Below, one piece after another: positions 48,400-62,600 of a DNA stretch of 64,000 nucleotides. Location: the NCBI RefSeq assembly GCF_901933205.1, contig NC_044573.1:31927493-31991492 (forward strand), in the 5' to 3' direction. This stretch comes from Camarhynchus parvulus (lineage: Eukaryota > Chordata > Aves > Passeriformes > Thraupidae). Numbering within the stretch: the first letter of the stretch is position 1; every line of letters begins with the position of its first letter. Under the pieces are notes generated by a model. The model was not told where the DNA came from, did not search any database, and saw only the letters and a list, made by a program, of their open reading frames with translations. The position numbers were made by a program, and so were the translations under genes.

Positions 48400-51300
48400 T
48401 TTGGGGTTCACATTTTCCAGAGAACATTGCCAGTGGATATTTGGGGTGCCTGATGCCTACACCAATACATAATTTCTTTCCTGTGATGGCTTGACCTCTG
48501 CCTTATGAGTCAATCTCATGTGTTTGGCACCCGGAATTGTTCTGCACACCCATCCAGTGAAAGGGTTCATTTGGATACAGCGGCATTTAGAGGCTACTAA
48601 ACAGGCGAGTCTGGTTCTCATCTCACTTCGGCGTGTGTGACTGTGCTGCCTGGTATAGCACTTCTGCTTCCCACATGTGTGAGAGAGCTTAGACACGGGG
48701 CCAGGGTCGTGCCCAAAGGGCGCGAACAGTCCATAAAAGCTTCCCTTGCCAACCTAACAGCTAACTTGCATTTCACCAGGCGGCACATAAAAATTGCTGA
48801 AACCGTCTTTAAGGGGTGTCTGGAGAAAGTGCTCATTTTCTCTCCTCATGTCGAGTTCCTCCCTCCAGCTGATGTTTGAGCTGGTGTCCTCAGGGGCAAA
48901 CGAAGCCTGGCTGCCTACATGGGCAGCAGGCAAGGAGTGAGCAGCACTGCAGTCCCGTGCAATGGGGAAGCCCACAAGCAAATGTGTGCAAGAAGGACAG
49001 GCAGGCAGAGGGTAGGAGGTGCTGGGGCAGTGCCGTCTAGACAGCAACCAAATGAGCAGTCTGGGTCTGTGGAGAAGCGTGCGTGGCTGTTTACCTGGCT
49101 GCAGTACTTCAGCTCACTCGTCGCTGGCACTGCCCACAGAACAGCTTGCTGTGGGTTACTTGGCTCCAGGCTGGCACCAGGAATGTTTTGTCCTACTCAC
49201 AGACACAAAAGTGAGGAAGTCTCTCCCTCACCACTTAGTTGCTGGGTTTGGTAGCATTGACTTCACAGGTTCCCCTTCCCCTTCTGAGTCATTTGATCTT
49301 CCAGTACTCTATAGCTGCTGTCTGGGGAGAAAAGCAAGCTGTGACAGACATACTGAGCCTTTTCAGCACCCACAAACTCTCTGCTCCTCTTTGTGCAGCT
49401 CCAAGATGATGAAAAAGTTTGCTGATTTTGAAACTTTCCCAACTCCGCTGGGGTACCTTTACAGAGGACTGCAAGTACGTATCACCATTGTCAGTGTGCA
49501 GACAAAAAACCCATGGATCTGTGAATGTTAGTGGTTTCTCCAAGAAAGAAGTACCAGAGCTGGAAATCAGAGGCACTCTTACATCACCCGGGTTGCACTG
49601 TCGCTCAACCAAACCACAAAATATGTGGAGTTCTTTCTGCTCACATGTCCTGGGCTACACACTCTGCTAGATATTTGCAGTGGGAAATCCTCAAGAGATG
49701 AAGGCATACAAATGCCTCAAATAAAAAGAAAAATTCAGCTAGCAAGTGCATAGCCGGGGACCATCCCTTGATCAGAAAAGCTGCAGATGAGACTTTCAGT
49801 AATGCCTAAGTGACACGGGTGCTCAGGGTGCTCAGACTAAAAACTCTTTTGTACACTTCTGGGATTCCTGCTCAGCATTCCTACAGAAAAGCTTTCAGAT
49901 TTTCTTCAATTGCCCCTTTCGCATTTTCTATTAACTTTGACACTTGCAGATTTGAAGATGGAGAAAGGGACTGAATGCAACAAGTGAGACAGGGGTAGAA
50001 TGATCTTGGGGAGCCTTTAGGAATGCCTTGCAGCACCCACATCTCTAGTAGACTGGATCTACCAGCAGCAAGAACATGCTGCATTAGTGCAGGAACCAAA
50101 GCCAAATGCTGCTCAGACATGCCATCTGCAAAAAATAATGATACCCTCCTCCACACCATTCTGGGATTTTCACTTCAGTTTGGTCACTCTGAGCTTTTCT
50201 GATCAATAGAGAAAGCCTTCTGCCTCTAAGCAGGTTTGTTCAAAAAGCATATTTTGACATCTTTTACTTCTGAGCTGGAAAAGAGGCAGCCTGCTTAGAA
50301 ACCTAGTTTTCTTCACTCAGATGTACCACATTTTAAATTCAGAAACAAAGAGATGCACATGGATAAGTGAAAGCACATCTTGCAGAGATCATCCAAGAGC
50401 TCCTACATTTTTCAGACTACCACCATAAGCACAACTTGCCGACCACTTCATCTGAGGGAGGAAATGAGAAATTATGAGGGTCACCAAGCACTCCATGTAT
50501 CTCCACTGCTGCAGTTATTTAACGAGATGTTTATGGTAGCGACGACCCCAGGAGAAGGGACGTGCTCCTCCGTGGGCTCCACACGCTACACTGCCTGTGC
50601 ACTGAGGTGGCTTGGCCACCACGGAGAGGACGAGTTAGCAAACCCCCCCAAACAGAGACTGTTTCCCAACAGCCGGGACTGGGGTGTTATCCTCATGTTT
50701 GTAATTCTTTTTCACAGGAAGATTGCAATGTGTGGGGTTTTTTTTTCCTTTCTTTTTAAATGCACATTTAGTCTGAGCAGTAATGCAGGAGATCTGAGGT
50801 GCTAATATATGATGTGAGGAAGGACTGAAGTCTCCTGGGGGGTGGGGGGCGGTCTTTTTGGCAATGACTTGCCTCAGTGAGGGATTTGAATGAGGAATGC
50901 TACGTGCACCAAATATCACTTACAGGACACATGCACGCAAAGGTGAAATCTTGGCTGGTGCACAGAGGAAGTTTCCCCTCTTCACAGTGCTCCACTCATG
51001 ACCCCTTTTCCCCATCCTTGGGATGCTCATCCCATCCTGGTTTCTCCATTTCTCTCTTCTCAGCAGCCACTCAATGCTTCCCCAGCAAATTCTTCTGCAG
51101 GTCGGAACTGCTGGTGCTGCAGGGACACATGGTGCTGCAGGGACAGGACTGGCACACATCCAGGTCATATCTCAAACAGACAGGATTTAATACATGCACG
51201 AGGCTGGATTTGTAGGTGGGGGTTAGAAAAGCTATGATTTCCAAACTGGATTCCTTACTCCTCAGGACAAGCAATGATGCCAGCTTTCTGCTGCAGACGT

Positions 51301-51910
51301 AGCCGTCATGTCGTTGGCACAAGCAGCCCCACCAGGTTGTACCAGTTCTAAATCAGTTACTAAAATAAATAGCAGTACTAGTTAAATTAGTTATTTCTGG
51401 TCAGAAAATGAAGACGAATTAGCAAAACCAAATCAAATACAGAAAAAAAAAAACCATCCTGACATTTTAAATTAGGATTTTTTTTTCAAGTCGAGATTCT
51501 GAAATGGAAAGTAAAGGTTTTAAAAAAGCAAGCGGTAGACATTTTTAAAAATGGATGAGCCTACACACACTAACTTTCCCCCTATATTCTACTATAATAA
51601 AAGACATCTCTGTGATCAAAGCTGATTCCATCAAGGATGTTACGATAGGTGTCCTTGTAGCCTGCACATACGCTCTTCACAGTATGAAAGCCCAAAATCT
51701 TTCCATTTGCTTTGGAGGTTAACAAATGCTAGACTGCTTGGTCAGTACTTATTTAAAGGTTAAAACCAGGGCAATGCTTTGATTGCAAGGTAGCATATTT
51801 GACAGACAAGTTGCTTTTGGTTGCCCAGATGTTTCTGGACAGACCTGAGGAAAGAATATGTGGAAAAGACACCTCTAGTCACTAGGCTAGATTTCCTACT
51901 TAACATGTTT
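48400..51910. other. Intergenic DNA without a supported gene
   Basis: Unique mixed-composition sequence. Open frames reach 170 codons (49019-49531) but look like chance frames, with no recognisable domains. An imperfect 18-bp tandem duplication lies at 51112-51147 (TGGTGCTGCAGGGACA twice). Confidence 0.5.
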
Positions 51911-51914
51911 AGTA

Positions 51915-52605
51915 GTATCACAGAATCACCATATGGGTGAGGTTGAAAGGACCTCTGGAGATCACCTTGTCCAATCCCCCTTTTCCAGCAGGATCATCTA
52001 GAGCTAGTTTCCCAGGACCACGTCTAGTTGGTTTTTGAGTATCTCCAAGGATGGAGGTTCTACCATCTCTCTGGGGAATCTGTGCCAGTGCTCAGCCAAC
52101 TGCACAGTAAAGTGTTTCCTGATGTTCAGACAAAACCTCCTGTGTTCCAATTTGTGCCCATTGCTCATGGTCTTGTAACCAGACACCACTGGCAACAGCC
52201 TTCCAGGCCCCATCTTCTTTACAGCCTCCCATCACATATTTGTATATATTGATGAGAACTTCCTCTGAGCCTTCTCTTCTCTGGACTGAACTGTCACAGC
52301 TTTTCAGCCTTTTCTGCAGACTCTTAATCATCTTCATGGCCCTTGGCTTCATCATCTTTGGTAGCTCCATCTTTCTATTACCCTGGGGAGCCCAGACCTG
52401 GACACACAACCCCAGCTGTGGTCTCACCAGTGCTGAAGAGAGGAAGGATCATTTCTCCCAGCCTTATGGCAACGCTCCTCCCAGTGCAGCCCAAGACCTT
52501 GGCATCCACCTCTGCCATAGGGACCTGCTACTGTTGAACTCGGAATCCATCAGGTGCCCCAGGTCCTTTCCTGCAAAGCTGCCATCCAGCCAGTGGCCCA
52601 TGTTT
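51915..52605 (-). mobile_element. CR1 LINE 3' fragment, about 0.7 kb, minus orientation
   Basis: On the + strand the element starts TATCACAGAATCACCATATG and continues AGGACCTCTGGAGATCACCT, the reverse complement of the CR1 3' end. Going rightwards it runs through the 3' UTR and into the ORF2 C-terminal region. Read on the minus strand this gives the expected blocks 'tctgggctccccag', 'gggccatgaagatgat', 'gatggggcctg', 'caatgggcacaaattggaacacagg' and 'cactggcacagattccccagagagatgg'. No intact reading frame remains. It is the best-preserved transposon in the window. Confidence 0.95.
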
Positions 52606-55600
52606 GAAACACATGGAGTTTTGGCAACTCTAGGAGGCAGTTTGCTGTGTTTAGAAGGGTTTTCTCAGTCATAATGTGCTGTGACACCTTGACTAGGCAA
52701 TGTCCACAGCAGTAGATATGCAGGGTATGCTGTTCTCTGTAGTGATACATAGGGACTCTGCCATCAATAGTGGTCAGAATTAAAGTTCCCAGAGCTCTAA
52801 GACCAAATCTTTCAAGTATATTTTAAAATATCTTGAAAACTTTGCCTTAGTTTAGAATTTCCAAACTGAATATGAAATAGACTCAACATAGGAGACTATT
52901 TTTTTCCTTGTAGTACATATCTGCATTTACAGCCTAAGTGTGTTAATTAAGCTTTTGAAATACAATTTTTTAGGGATTCCTTTCGCTACATTTTCTTCAA
53001 AATGGTCTTGGGTAAATCTTGCTTGTGAAGGGAGATCATCTTTATTCTAAGCAAAAAAAATAAGGGGGAAAAAGTCTGTTCTGTGAAAAGCTTATGTGCT
53101 CTGCAGGAGTTTATTTGTGGCAGTAACAATCACAGAAGGAGTTCTGGGTGATAAATATGTCCAAGCCTTCAGTGGCAGATCTTTATCAGTGCTGTAATAC
53201 TACACAGTAATAATGCTCTATTGTCAAAGCATCTGGATTTTCCCATGGGCAGTGTTTCTTCATCTGTGAACCCCAAATTACACAAACCCTGTGGCCACTT
53301 GTTTCAATATGCAATAAAATTTGGTGACTTTAAGGCATAGTTAAGGTATACACCTCCCTGAAATTTAAAATTTCAATGTCACTACAGTACCACCCAAAAG
53401 TCAGAGTGCTAAGGCCACTATAAATAAGAACACTTCTAATTCTTAGGGCAAGAAAAACTTAGCTAAGTATCAGGGGAAAAAAATCTTTACTTTTTAAACC
53501 TGCCTGCTGTCAGGAAGGCAGGTCTTTTCAACACATTTTCTAAAAATAAAGCAATATACCTATCAAAAGAGTAAATCTATACATTCATAAACCTATGATT
53601 ATTAAAGTCAGTCATTTAAGGTTAGATGATGCTAGGATGATAGAAATTGCTTTTTTTCCAGCAATGTAAGTACATTGTTATCTACAGAGACTTTACCGGC
53701 TCCTCATAATAATGTCCCATCTCTAGAAGTACACTTATTCCTTAAAAACAATCAGTTGTAAATTTGAATATAGCCAAATGCTGTAGGGAAACATTTTATC
53801 TATGCATATTTCCCAGGATTGCTCCCTTCTCTTTTTCTCTTTATTCCTGGTGATGGAAGACTTGGTGTAAAACCATGCCAGGCAGCAGGACCTTTCTGCA
53901 CTTTACCACAGACTCTGTATTGCACTGGGTTTGCACCTTTTTTGTGTGAAGAGGAGAACTTGCCTTCACAACTTTGCATGCAGAAAGGCCTGTCTACAGC
54001 AAATCAAATTACAATTTTGAGCCACATTCTGCTTTCCATGTTTGCATAAAACTCCCACTGACATGAATAAGAGTGCTGTGTATATCATGCTGTGTAATAA
54101 ATAGCATTCAAAACAGAACCTATGCAAAGCTTTCTCACTGTTTTGGGCTACCAATTTATCCTTGTATTTACAGAATATTGATGTAAGCAGATGCCCAAAC
54201 TGCCTGTCATTCTTAAAATATGCAGAGATGACTGGTGCAGTGGCTACTGACTACAAAAGCAGCACAAAGTTTCTAGGGCTGCAGTCTTGCTGGTCTCTCT
54301 TCTCTGCTCCCCTAGGACCTGGCAGAAGATGCCCTGGCCCTGACTCAGCCCCATGCACACACACACACTCACGCATTTGGCAAATGATGCACAACTGAGC
54401 TCACCCTTGCCTTCACTGGCACATCAATGTCCTCACAGCTCTGTTGTCTCTAAATTGGGGACGGGGGAGGAAAACGAAGCGCAACTCCTGTTCTACCCAG
54501 CTTTATGTGGAGGGGTTTAATACAGCTCTATCTGCCTATTGAAAGGAGCAGATCCTTGCTGCTCCCTCAGGCTGTGAACCCAAAAGCAGAGCAGCAGTTT
54601 CCACAGTGATCAGACACAACAGAGCAGTTCCTTCTTCCCACAACATGTAGACCTCTGACTTTTCCATATTTCTAGCATCAGAGGGATGACTTTCCTTTCT
54701 CCCATCTACAAAGTTCTCTCAAAGTTTCTAGGTCTTAATAAGGCAATTGATGAATAGCATCAACAGAACATAAATCAAATGCTAAATATTTATGTGCCAT
54801 ATGAATCTCAGGAAGTGCTATCATCTTTTGTCTATCCGTTTCAGAGCCTCAGCATGCTCATTACTTGTGCTAAGGGGGACAGAGAGAAAATGAGTAACCA
54901 AGCTGGCTACAACAGCAACCTTCTTCATGAAGGTCTAATATGCTTAATGAGAGGCAAGCAGGGCACACCAGATTTATGTATGGAGACTGTCATCAGTAAG
55001 CGCTGTGCCTCAAAATGGAGGGATGCCTCTGCTAGGTATTTTACCCAGCTTTCTGAATTTTTGTGAATATTATCCTTTGATTAAAGTTCTCCCCAGCAGT
55101 TTTGGCCTGGGGCATGAGTTGATGCCAGCTGCCACTCTCCCCTCCTGGAGGCCAGCACAACCCCCAGTGCACTGCTGGCACCTTCCTGTGCATTGTCCTC
55201 CACAGGGGATGCTGGTCCTGCCCATTCTTGCCCTGCTGGGGAGTGGCAGGGCAGGACTGCTCTTTCCACTTGTGGTGCACCCCCAGAACAGAACAACAGA
55301 GAAACCCTATTCAGCCTGGCATCAGGCAGCACTGACTAGTGTCCTCCAACACCTGACTTGTTCCCAGCCAGCAAAATAGAATAGCTTTGTGCCTGCAGTC
55401 CATGTGTGTGTGTGTTTGTGTGCACTTGCGTGCCTGGGTGCATGCAAATAAGCTTTCCAAAAGCACCCTGTCCTCTCTGAGTGTGCTTTGGAGGTGTGCC
55501 ACTCCACAAATATTGGAAAAGCCCTGTGGAGCTATTTATTTTATTTTTGAGCATTGCTAATATATGATGACATCGTTTCCACATTTTGCAATTTTCCACA

Positions 55601-58600
55601 GATGACTTCTACATTATTTCATGTTGATTATAAAACCATTTAATAATGGATTTAGGAAGTTCCATTAATAAACAGAACTCAGATGTCTTGTGAAGGGAAA
55701 TAAGAGGTTCTGCTGTCTTGGGGAAACCAGAGGAGACAACTCCTAAAAGGCATCTGAATCCACACTTTGTACTGAGGAAACAAGGTCTCTGAGACAAGAG
55801 CAAAAAAACTGCAGCTGGTAAATCAGAAATTAAAATTCAGTTCTCTGTACAGAAAAAGGCACTTTCAAGTCAATGAAGTTTTAGCTAAACAATATCTGCA
55901 GCAAGGCACCAAGCAATAACACAGTGCATCACGAAAGGAAAGATACTGCCACACAGTTGTAATGCTGTCATCGGTGATACTTCAAATTTTAGCAAATGGA
56001 TACCTTCAGTTAGTGACTTTTGAGTGATAACAGGCCCTCAGTTGTCTGCAAAAAACTGGTTCCCATAGAAATTTTTCATATTCAAATGTTTACAATTTTA
56101 GCTGGTGTGGATGTGGCAAATAATTTTGGAGCCAAAAAGACATTCCCATGCATTTCCATGAAAATAAGTCACTTTTTGTATGTTTACTCAGAACACGATG
56201 AAAAATATTTAGTGATTTTCTACACCTCACTTATTGATTGCACAGCTAAGAAATCTGACATTTGTGAGGTGTGTTTGGGGAATAAAAGACCAGCAAATTC
56301 CCAGTCCTATTTTTTGTTTTGTAATTTTGATTTTTGTTTTTGAAAGCAAAAGCACAGTTTCTAATTTTTTTTTTTTGCATATTTTAATGTGAAGTGTTGA
56401 CCTTAAAAGATCTTTTAGGATGCATGAAAATCTGCTTTAACTTGTAAACAACAGGGGAAGACAGAAGCATACTAAAAATTAAAGAGGGTATAATAATGAT
56501 TGCAAGTGATTTTGGCCTGCTTTTTATTATAAAAACTGCTCACATCTTTGCATGACAAAATCATGGGTTTGGCATCTTACAGCTGTGCCAAACATTAGTG
56601 ATTTGAAGTTAAATTTGCCATACTGTTCAGGTTGATTGATTTATTTTTTTGGGAAAATTTCTGATCTGCCAGCTTTGGCTTTTCCAAGAACAAGGTTTGG
56701 GAAAATATGTTGTTTTGCCCAAATTTAAATGTTCTGGCAACTTTTTCTTGGAACCATTGCACCATTCCCATGCTTTGAAGCAGGGCTTGAAATCTGGCAG
56801 GGGTTTGGCCTTGACTTCAGAATATGCCTTGTATCATAGTTCTGAAAAATCCACCTAATTTGGCCAACATATGCTTTTGAGAGAAAACCAAAAATCTCAC
56901 TCCATAGCTGCTCAGCAGATACTCTCTAAATGTCAAACAGATAAAGACCCCAAGAATGCCACTGTCATGGTGCATGTTCCATCTCATCATTATCTCCAAG
57001 AGACAATAGAGGCTGAACATGTACTTCTCCATGAAATAGCAGAGCATGTCTGAGGCCAGTAATACAGGAGCAGAAGCCAGTTTTCTCCTGTAATAACTCT
57101 TCTAGGCTGAGTTAGAGACAGCACTGAGAAGAGGGGCCATATCTGTAGTGTACAGAACTTTATCCATATAACAGCTTAAGCTGGTGGAGTGGCAAATATG
57201 TCCAACTTCTTATAGGTGGATGGGTATTCATCAGGTTACCACTCGACTGGCTTTCAGAGGGGTGAGCAGAGGCTCTGCCAAGGTCTCTGATGCAGTTAAC
57301 TGGGGAATTGGGACTGCAAATGACAAAACCTTGGGCACTTTCTGCTCAGTTAACTTATTGCCTCAGTGACACTCCTGGAAGGTTTTGTTTAAGTAAGAGG
57401 CTTCAAATGCAGAGGAGACAGCAACTGGAATGAAGATGGCAAAAGGGATGGAAAAACTGAAACAAGGGATCTGTTGACCAAGAGAGCCAGGAGAGCAAGA
57501 ACAACTAGGGCTGGGATTAGCTGCACAAGTAGGCTGGGAACAGGAGCCAGGGGCAGGAAGTGAGCAAGCACTGGAGACAAACTGTGGACAGACAATGGGA
57601 TCACCTGTGTTGCTGAGGCACAGGGAAGGCTGGGTCTTAGGAAATGGTGAGACTAGTGGAAGTGGAGAACACAAGCAGGGAAGGAAGACAAATTTGGGAA
57701 AGTGATTACAGAGGATGGTCTGGGAACAAGAACTAAAAGTGCCAAAGTGGAGGTGGATAGGAGGACCAGAACTGGACAGAAAGCTCAGGAATGCTTAACT
57801 GGGTCTGTTCGCCCATATGAGAAAAAAGGTGTAGACCATAAAACACAGAGCAAGTTGTCAGGGAGAGATTGCATCTAGTGAGGGAAGGAGCTAAATAAAC
57901 TTAAAGTCTAGAAGGCATGAATAGGGAGCAGAGAGGCTGGGACATAAATCATTTTGAGGGCAGGAGACCAAACAGGCCAAAGCATGAAGAGGAATGTGCA
58001 GACCAACCAACAAGCAGCAAAGGGGACTTCTTAGTGACTTTCTCACAACATCTGAAAAGAACTGTATTGTTATGGGGGATCCCAATGGATTCCATTTTGG
58101 AGGACTGTGTTCTCAGGAGAGCACTGTCAATGAGGCTTTCTTGGCATGAGAGACGTGGTAGCCAGCATGAGGGAATTCCAGTTCGGATTTCCTTATGGTA
58201 TGTGCAGATAGATGGACTGGAAGTTGGCGGTTGCTGAGGGACATTTTTCATGACCTGAATGCACTCACTACATCAGAGACAGTATCTCCAGTAGTACGTG
58301 TACTTGACATTTGAGAAGGGCTAATACCTCAGGGTGATAAGAAACGTGAGGAAAGCTAGGAGTAAAAATTTGCAAAGACCCAAGAAGTGTGTGTAAGAAT
58401 ACAGAGGTCATTATATGGTCAAGTGGTCAAGCTTTCACAATTAAGAAAAAGAAGGCAGATTTGCCTGACAACTCACTCTGTTTGCAAGGCAGAGAGGAGT
58501 CATAACTTAGGGGGAAAAATGCAAATGGAAGGGCAAGAGAGACCAAACAAGCAGCATTATAACCTAACAAAAAAAACCAAAGTAGATTCAAAGAGCAGGG

Positions 58601-59215
58601 GAAACAGCAGACTGAAGTCAAGGGCATTTTATTTAATATAGTGGAAGTTAAAGAAATTTGCATTAGCCTATTATTGGGGAAGAGGGGGACATGCCAACCT
58701 TGTTAATAACACAGAAACAATGAATATTTTCATTCTACTTGGGAAAGAGTACAGCAACGTATCAGTACCAAATGAAGATATGAAAGGTCTTTTCAATGTA
58801 CAAATAACTGAAGGGTATACTAAATGACTCCTAAAGAGATTAATATTTTAAAATCAGCTGTTCTGGAAACTAGCATGCAAGAGTTGTAAAAAATTTGCTG
58901 AGATAATCTCTTTGTCACTACTATTTTTGGCAAATATTTGTACACGAAGGAAACCCCAGAAAGCTCCAGAACATCCTACACTATATAAGGCAAATCATTG
59001 AAAGCAAATTTTCCACAGTGAATAGATGATAAAAGTGCCTACTACAGCCTTTTGTGTAGAAGTACCAAGCTTTCACACACGGGTGGGAGCCTGCGTATGA
59101 AGCACAGAAAGCCCAGGAACCCCATGGGGGTCACCCTGAAGAACTGGAACCTTCTAATCCCCCTGTATAATCCACCATCTATAAATGGGAATAATTCCAC
59201 CTTCTCATCTCCAAA
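52606..59215. other. Intergenic DNA without a supported gene
   Basis: AT-rich to mixed unique sequence. POU octamers are at 55442-55449, 58519-58526 and (minus strand) 58656-58663. The interval 57.38-58.35 kb is markedly purine-rich on the + strand (runs of GGAA, GAGA and AGGAAG) and may be an old unclassified repeat. No recognisable protein is encoded. The longest frames are about 107 codons. Confidence 0.5.
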
Positions 59216-59217
59216 AG

Positions 59218-59250
59218 GTTATTGAAATGTTATTGAAAGGTTATTGAAAT
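59218..59250 (+). repeat. Three tandem copies of an 11-bp unit
   Basis: The unit GTTATTGAAA(T/G) occurs at 59218-59228, 59229-59239 and 59240-59250, with one variable last base. It lies about 34 bp before the 3' end of a CR1 copy. Confidence 0.95.
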
Positions 59251-59283
59251 GAAGCCCACTGACACAACATTGGTAAGTACACT

Positions 59284-59672
59284 AGAATCACAGAATGGTT
59301 TGCGTTGGAAAGAACCTTAAAGATCCCTCAGTTCCAACTGTCCAGGGACACCTTCCACTGGACCACGTTGCTCAAAGCCCTGTCCAACCTGGCCATGAAC
59401 ACTTCCAGGGTGGGGCATCCACAACCTCTTCAGGCAATTTGTTTCAGTGCCTCATCACCTCAGAGTAAAGATTTTCTTCCTAATATCTGATCTAAACTTA
59501 CTCTCCTTCAGTTCAAAGCCATTCTCCTTTGTCCTATCACTACATGCCCTGGTAAAAAAGTTCCTCTCCAACTTTCTTGTAGGTACTGGAAGGGTGTTAT
59601 TAGGTCTGCCAGACCTTCTCTTCTCCAGTCTGAGCAGACCCAGCTCTCTCAGCCGATCTTCATAGGACAGCA
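59284..59672 (-). mobile_element. CR1 LINE 3' fragment, about 0.39 kb, minus orientation
   Basis: The + strand begins AGAATCACAGAATGGTTTGC and GTTGGAAAGAACCTTAAAGA, the reverse complement of a CR1 3' end. It then passes through 'cttccactggaccacgttgctcaaagccc', 'aatatctgatctaaac' and 'agaccttctcttctccagtctgagcagaccca', all in the standard CR1 order. It is 5'-truncated near 59670. It differs in subfamily details from the copy at 51.9 kb. Confidence 0.95.
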
Positions 59673-62600
59673 GAGCCTTCAGGAAAGTGAATTGCTCCAT
59701 CTCACTGGGGTCTGAGCAGTGTTCAGTGAACAAGGCATGGGGTCTTGTACTGAGCACAGACCCAGTATAAATAGCTGCTTGTTAATTGAGCACTGCCTGC
59801 TCCATGAGCTGGATGAGGCAGGGATTCTGTGGGACAAATGGTGCAGAATTATGCTCATGTAATTGAAGACTGCTGCAACATGTGTAAGCACAGAGGGGCC
59901 AAACTGCACCTCCACAAGCCAGCTTGGTAGTGGCTTTTTCTAGTTTCTCAGTGTTGATTTTGTCACCCTAGTAATGATCTTTCACTGTGGTTTGTATACT
60001 GTCATTACATACTCTTTGGTAAAGGACTGAAGCTGATGTGGCATTGTGGAACTCAGTGGAACTGCTTTTAATTGCTTCTGAGACATCACTGGTGTGAAGA
60101 AAGACAGGGTGCTAGCAGGAGTAGACAAAAGGAATTGTGAGACCTCTAATACTCCAGAACACATTCAATGAGAAGTGGGAAGGGAAAAAAGAAAGAAGAA
60201 ATGCCAAATGCAATGCTTGTGTGTAAATGCAAACAACCCCCTTTTTGTCTCCCTAAGACCCCAAACTTTGGGGAATTTTACCTTCTGATCACGGTTCTAG
60301 CTTTGTGACTCAAGCATCATTCTCCAGATCTGCAGTGTATCTTCCCATTTATCTCTAACTAAGACAATTTCTGAGTCCTATATGAGTCATAAGTGTGTTT
60401 TATATAGAAACCAAAGAAGGTTCTTCCAGTCTCTCAGTAAGATATGCCGTGCTGCCAGGGAAGCACTTTTGGTTGTTCTGACGAGCAATTGTGACTGCTC
60501 TGAATTGCCAGAAATACTGTCTGAAGAGCAAAAGGATCATTTGCCATCTAAATCCAAGAGGGTTTATAATGCAATCTTTGTGTTGCCCGAATGTGTTGAT
60601 CCCACCTTGCAATCACTGATATTAGGCTTTGCAAACTGGCCAGATCCCAGCGGGTATAATTTTCAGGCTGGCTAACTCGCAGGGTTCGAGTGATGCCACT
60701 CAGGGGCTCAGAGCCAGCGGAGCAGAGGGGGCGGCATGCAACACACGGGAAGGGGTCTGAGTCAGGGCTCCTGAGAGCAAGGAGACCTGCCTCCTCTCTC
60801 CTTCCTGCTTCTGGAAACCACTCCTCGCAAGCCGGGTCCGCTCACTGACAGCCACCTACCCTGCAGTTAGGTCCTGTCCCTTCTCAGCTGAGACAGGAGG
60901 GACAGGTGGCCCATGCCGGAAGCAGTGGCTGCGGCACAGGAGCAAGGGGGGGTTCCTGGTCCAGAGCCCAGAGCTGCCATGTGACAAACAGGAGGCCAGG
61001 TATTAACAGGTGGGTGAGAAGACAGGGGCTGGCTGCCTGCTCAGGGAAGCGGCCGTTTTAAAACCAAGGCGGCAAGGATCACAGGGAGAGCATGCACGGT
61101 GGGGAGGGCATATTTTGAAGAGGAGGAGGAAGGAGCTGTTTTGGAATTGGGTGTAAAGCCATTTGTTTGGAGGAATGCCAGGGTAACAGTAGGTGCCCAG
61201 AACAAACGCGCGCAGCCATCCCAGCACTCAGAGCCTGCATGCTCGTCCTTCGCAGTACCTAAGTAGGTCAGCCCGTTTCTTCAACCTTTCCTCTTCCCTT
61301 TCTCACTTGCTCTCTTTGTGGGAGGTGGTGGTGGCGGTAGCAGAGGGGCTACACCCGTTTTCACTGATTTCCAACACTGTCTACGTGTGAACAAGAGAAG
61401 CGGAGAGAAGCTAAAGCTGCTTTCTTATTAACAGCTGGTGACAGTCCCTTTACACAGTGCGTGTCGCATTTCTTAGCCGAGGTAGAAAGGAATGAAAGAG
61501 GAAGACAGTTATTTAAAGTTTAACATTACAGATGAATTGCAAGGATATTCTGAGGCTCACAGTCCCCCTCAGCAATTCTGCGAGCCCTAAGGCTGGCCCC
61601 GCCACACCTTTGCAAGTGCCTATTTTAAGCAAGTGTGCTCATCGGGTTCGGGAGGACAAGTGCTCCAAGTAATTCTGGGATGCAGGTTTCGCACCACAGG
61701 ATGCCAGCGGGATCCAGTGAAGGTTATGGACTGTCTAGCCTGAACTCCATCTGTGCCCTGAAGTTTCCTCTTGGCTGGGCACCGCTGAAGGACCAGAAGC
61801 AGCCAGTAGGAAGCAGTAGGCACAGGGGCTCTTGGGGAATTTAAGCCATCTGAACGTGGCACTCAGTTTTTTAAGACAGCGTTTTTTTAAGCGCTGTGAA
61901 CATATTGCACCCAATTATAATTGCATTATGTACTCTGTGCCGTGCTATGAGTGCATGCCTCCTCCTAGCTATGGAGGGGCAAATCTGACATACATACAAC
62001 AAGTGCCCTGTTTTCTCCTATGCAGCTTCTCCCAGCCTGGGTATCACGATAGTATTTGCATGCCTCCCAGTAGGGCACTGAACTGTGTGGCTAACATCTG
62101 CCACGTGTTGTTTGTTCTGTCCTCCTCTCCCAAGGAAGGAGGTGAGTGTAGTGGAGCATCTTGTTTTTGCAGCACATTTGTCTGGCTTTTGCTTTCTCTG
62201 CATGCAGAGCTATGTGTTTGCATTAGTAAAAGTAAAGACACAGAAATGTGTCCTGCAATTGAAAATGCCTTTATTTCAGTAAGCGGAATTATGGCTAATT
62301 AAGTCAAATTAAAAAGGGAAGGCAGACTTGATTTTCCTTATTCTCAGCATACTCTGTTTGACAAATGGGTCTTAACCACAGATGACAGTATTAGCTTCAG
62401 CCTTTCAGACAAGGAAATCTTGGCTGCTATTCCCTTTGCCCATTTATCTATGATAAATTTAAAGACACATGTTCCCCCTTCCTGGACAAACACTTTTCAG
62501 CTGTTGAGGGGTTTTTTACTGTAACAGTAAATCTCTTTACATATGTGTTTTTCAGCTTCTTTGAAACGGGCAGCCTTCGATGTGATACCCCCTGTGGATC

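Noticed and set aside
49019..49531. A 170-codon plus-strand frame
   Set aside because: No domain, no splice context and overlapping frames in other phases. Length alone is not enough in mixed-GC DNA.
60382..60675. A 97-codon plus-strand frame starting at an ATG
   Set aside because: No recognisable family, no promoter features and no splice partners. Chance frames of this size are expected in 64 kb.
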